From Actinoplanes cyaneus (lineage in GTDB: Bacteria; Actinomycetota; Actinomycetes; Mycobacteriales; Micromonosporaceae), in the NCBI RefSeq assembly GCF_016862095.1, contig NZ_BOMH01000002.1, positions 62,001 to 126,000 of the forward strand: a stretch of DNA of 64,000 bases, written 5' to 3'. The translations under genes were made by a program, and so were the position numbers. This document shows, piece by piece, positions 61,951-64,000 of the stretch. The notes under the pieces were generated by a model. That model was not told the DNA's origin. It worked only from the letters and a program-made list of their open reading frames with translations, and ran no database searches. Every line of letters begins with the position of its first letter. Within the stretch, counting starts at the first letter, position 1.

Positions 61951-62331
61951 TCAGGCTGACCAGGCGTGCCAGGCGGTGACCTCGATCCGCAGGAACGGGC
62001 CGGGCGGCGGCTGCACCGCGTACTGCGGGTAGCGGGCGAGCAGCGCCGGCTCCGGCTCGCCGGTGACCGCGGCGCGGCCGTCGGCGCGCACCCACCAGAG
62101 CTGCGACCAGTCGTCGTCGTAGAAATCGGCGAGGACGCTGACGCGGGGCTCGTGCGCGATGTTGGCGAGCCGCCGCAGGTTGCGGTGCCGCTTCGGCTTG
62201 CCGTCGACAGCCGTGTGGATCACGTCGCCGACCACGGCGAAGACGATCGGCACGAGGTGCGGCGCGCCGTCCGGGGTGACCGTGGCCAGGCGCGCCACCC
62301 GTACGCTCGCGAAGCGTTCCGCCGGGGTCAC
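61951..62331 (-). CDS. PPOX-class (probable F420-dependent) oxidoreductase
   Basis: The product is 126 aa, a single split-barrel domain. RVARLATVTPDGAPHLVPIV and PRVSVLADFYDDDWSQLWWV place it in the Rv0121-type probable F420-dependent group, which reduces small molecules using F420 or FMN. It overlaps the galM stop by 4 bp (ATGA) and is co-translated with it. Confidence 0.87.
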   Translation of the reverse strand: MTPAERFASVRVARLATVTPDGAPHLVPIVFAVVGDVIHTAVDGKPKRHRNLRRLANIAHEPRVSVLADFYDDDWSQLWWVRADGRAAVTGEPEPALLARYPQYAVQPPPGPFLRIEVTAWHAWSA

Positions 62332-63368
62332 CGCACGACGGAGAACGTGTGGGTGGTGCTGGAGGTGTAGGTGTCGCCGGGGCGCAGCACGGTCGCCGGG
62401 AAGTCCGGCTGGTTCGGGCTGTCCGGGAAGTGCTGGGTCTCCAGCGCGAACGCCTCCCCCTGCCGGTACTGCCGGCCGGACGTGCCGCGCAGCTTGCCGT
62501 CGAGGAAGTTGCCGGAGTAGAACTGCAGGCCCGGCTCGGTCGTCTCGATGGTGAGCCGGCGACCGCTGCGCGGGTCGTCGACCACGGCGGCGTCCGGGCC
62601 GGCCAGCACGTAGTTGTGGTCGTAGCCGAGACCGAAGCGCAGCTGCGGGTGGTCGTCCCGCAGGCGCTCGCCGATCGCTCGGGCGGTCCGGAAGTCGAAC
62701 GGGGTGCCGTCGACGGGCGCGAGCTCGCCGGTCGGGATCAGCGTCTCGTCGACCGGCGTGTAGTGCCCGGCGTTGATCCGCAGCAGGTGCCCGTCGATCG
62801 TCCCGCTGCCCTCCCCCGCCAGGTTCCAGTAGGCGTGGTTGGTCAGGCTCAGCACGGTGGCCTGGTCGGTCGTCGCCCGGTAGTCGATCCGCAGCCGGTT
62901 CTCGTCGTCGAAGCCGAACGTCACGGTCGCCTCGACGGTCCCTGGGAAGCCCTCCTCACCGTCCGGCGAGAGATACCGCAGCCGTACGCCGCCGGCCGTC
63001 GCCTCCGCCGCCCAGACGCGCTTGTCGAAACCCCTGGCCCCGCCGTGCAGGGTCGTCTGCCCCTCGTTCTGGGTCAGCTTGTGGACCTGCCCGTCGAGCG
63101 TGAACGTCCCGTTCGCGATGCGGTTGCCGTACCGCCCGATGGTCGAGCCGAAGTACGGATTGGCCGGGTCCTGGTACCCGGCGAGGTCCGCGAAGCCGAG
63201 CGTCACGTTGCCCAGGGCGCCGTCCCGGTCGGGGACCAGCACGGACTGGATCGTCGCGCCCCAGGTGAGGATCGACACCGACGCCCCGCCCCCGTTGGTC
63301 AGCGTCCACTTCTCGATCACGGTGCCGTCGGCCAGGACACCGAACGGAGTGCTGTCGATTCTCGTCAT
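62328..63368 (-). CDS. galM: Aldose 1-epimerase
   Basis: The product is 346 aa, typical of GalM. Catalytic His in LTNHAYWNLAG, the substrate loop YGNRIANGTF, and the C-terminal TTEPGLQFYSGNFLDG with the region holding the catalytic Glu are present. It interconverts alpha and beta anomers of glucose or galactose. It is coupled to the PPOX gene and divergent from the zinc alcohol dehydrogenase, 48 bp apart. Confidence 0.92.
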   Translation of the reverse strand: MTRIDSTPFGVLADGTVIEKWTLTNGGGASVSILTWGATIQSVLVPDRDGALGNVTLGFADLAGYQDPANPYFGSTIGRYGNRIANGTFTLDGQVHKLTQNEGQTTLHGGARGFDKRVWAAEATAGGVRLRYLSPDGEEGFPGTVEATVTFGFDDENRLRIDYRATTDQATVLSLTNHAYWNLAGEGSGTIDGHLLRINAGHYTPVDETLIPTGELAPVDGTPFDFRTARAIGERLRDDHPQLRFGLGYDHNYVLAGPDAAVVDDPRSGRRLTIETTEPGLQFYSGNFLDGKLRGTSGRQYRQGEAFALETQHFPDSPNQPDFPATVLRPGDTYTSSTTHTFSVVR

Positions 63369-63416
63369 GATCTCGTTCTACGCTGGTGTGCCGCTCGCTG
63401 ACAACGGAGGCCCACC

Positions 63417-64000
63417 ATGCGCGCACTGGTCTTCACCGGTCCCGGCCGGGCCGAGGTCCGGGAGGTGCCGGAGCCGCAGGCCGGCCCCGGGCAGGTGATC
63501 GTCGAGGTGGAGCGGGCCGGGGTGTGCGGCACCGACGTGGAGCTGTTCACCGGCGAGATGAGCTACCTGCACACCGGCCTGGCCTCCTATCCGCTGCGTC
63601 CCGGTCACGAGTGGTCCGGCACGGTGATCGCCACCGGTCCCGGCGTCGACGGCAGCTGGCTGCGGCGGCGGGTCACCGGCGACACGATGATCGGGTGCGG
63701 GCAGTGTGGGCGCTGCCGTGCCGGGCGGCACCACGTCTGCCCCTCGCGGCACGAGCTGGGCTGCCGCGACGGCCTGCCCGGCGCGCTCGCCGAGCGGCTG
63801 GCGTTCCCCGCGGCGTACCTGCACGCGCTGCCCGACGCGGTGGACGCGACGCTCGGCGCGCTGGTCGAGCCGGGCGGGAATGCGCTGCGGGCGGTCCGGG
63901 CCGCGGGCGTCGCCCCGGGCGAGCGGCTGCTGATCCTGGGCACGGGCACGATCGGGCTGCTCGCGGCGATGTTCGGCCGCGCGCTGGGCGCCGAGGTGCA
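63417..64000 (+). CDS. Zinc-dependent alcohol/sugar dehydrogenase (partial)
   Basis: The gene is cut at the right edge with about 194 codons visible. The catalytic zinc ligand Cys in AGVCGTD and GHEWSGT, and the structural zinc Cys cluster CGQCGRCRAGRHHVC, are intact. The start of the Rossmann fold, LLILGTGTIGLLAAMFG, is reached before the edge. It is a medium-chain dehydrogenase probably acting on a polyol or sugar, divergent from galM. ATG 63417 follows GGAGG. Confidence 0.88.
   Translation, partial: MRALVFTGPGRAEVREVPEPQAGPGQVIVEVERAGVCGTDVELFTGEMSYLHTGLASYPLRPGHEWSGTVIATGPGVDGSWLRRRVTGDTMIGCGQCGRCRAGRHHVCPSRHELGCRDGLPGALAERLAFPAAYLHALPDAVDATLGALVEPGGNALRAVRAAGVAPGERLLILGTGTIGLLAAMFGRALGAEV

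Overview
The window is high-GC DNA (roughly 70%) with strongly G/C-biased third codon positions, many GTG starts and actinobacterial gene types: an FprA ferredoxin-NADP reductase, a PPOX F420-type oxidoreductase, a CYTH protein, a PucR/GAF regulator and many TetR regulators. It fits an actinomycete chromosome, probably Micromonosporaceae (Actinoplanes-like). The genus is inferred from gene style, not from a marker gene. No rRNA, tRNA or CRISPR array was found. REGION 1 (1-22 kb) is mostly ordinary chromosomal metabolism: a UxaA-type sugar-acid dehydratase behind a LacI-type operator, a secreted alkaline phosphatase, a DeoR regulator divergent from a NudK-like Nudix hydrolase, a CheY-like protein, FprA with a possible iron box, a cold-shock protein, methyltransferase and CFA-synthase genes, a saccharopine-dehydrogenase-like enzyme divergent from TetR, a phosphodiesterase-fold lipoprotein, a large acyl-CoA dehydrogenase, and an ABC exporter with a TetR gene. 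REGION 2 (22-37.5 kb) is accessory. A DUF2089/membrane/SHOCT-like operon borders a decayed zone holding a frame-shifted gene chain, a broken Mu/Tn7-like transposase with subterminal repeats, a serine recombinase and a relaxase remnant. Embedded in it is an intact signalling module: a receiver protein translationally coupled to a two-domain KaiC-like ATPase, then two paralogous PAS-GAF histidine kinases and an 87-aa helical protein. A roughly 290-bp tandem duplication separates the second kinase from the small gene. Truncated pieces follow (CheB/CheY-like receiver, WD40, ECF sigma tail). REGION 3 (37.5-41.6 kb) holds an MHS transporter with a PucR-type regulator and a Nudix hydrolase. REGION 4 (41.7-47.2 kb) is a translationally coupled pair: a 1235-aa fusion of a pseudokinase-like domain to a UPF1-like SF1 helicase, and a 595-aa winged-helix protein with a possible degenerate PLD-like core. 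It looks like an anti-phage or stress system and is the best candidate here for an undescribed one. REGION 5 (47.2-64 kb) returns to chromosomal content: hydrolases, a VOC protein, a SEC-C protein, secreted phospholipase D with a hairpin over its ribosome site, an ABC exporter, a CE2-type esterase, a TetR/substrate-binding-protein operon divergent from a FAD oxidoreductase over twin operators, a secreted M14 peptidase, a small protein built on a DnaA domain-I fold, a PPOX enzyme coupled to aldose epimerase, and a zinc alcohol dehydrogenase cut by the right edge.
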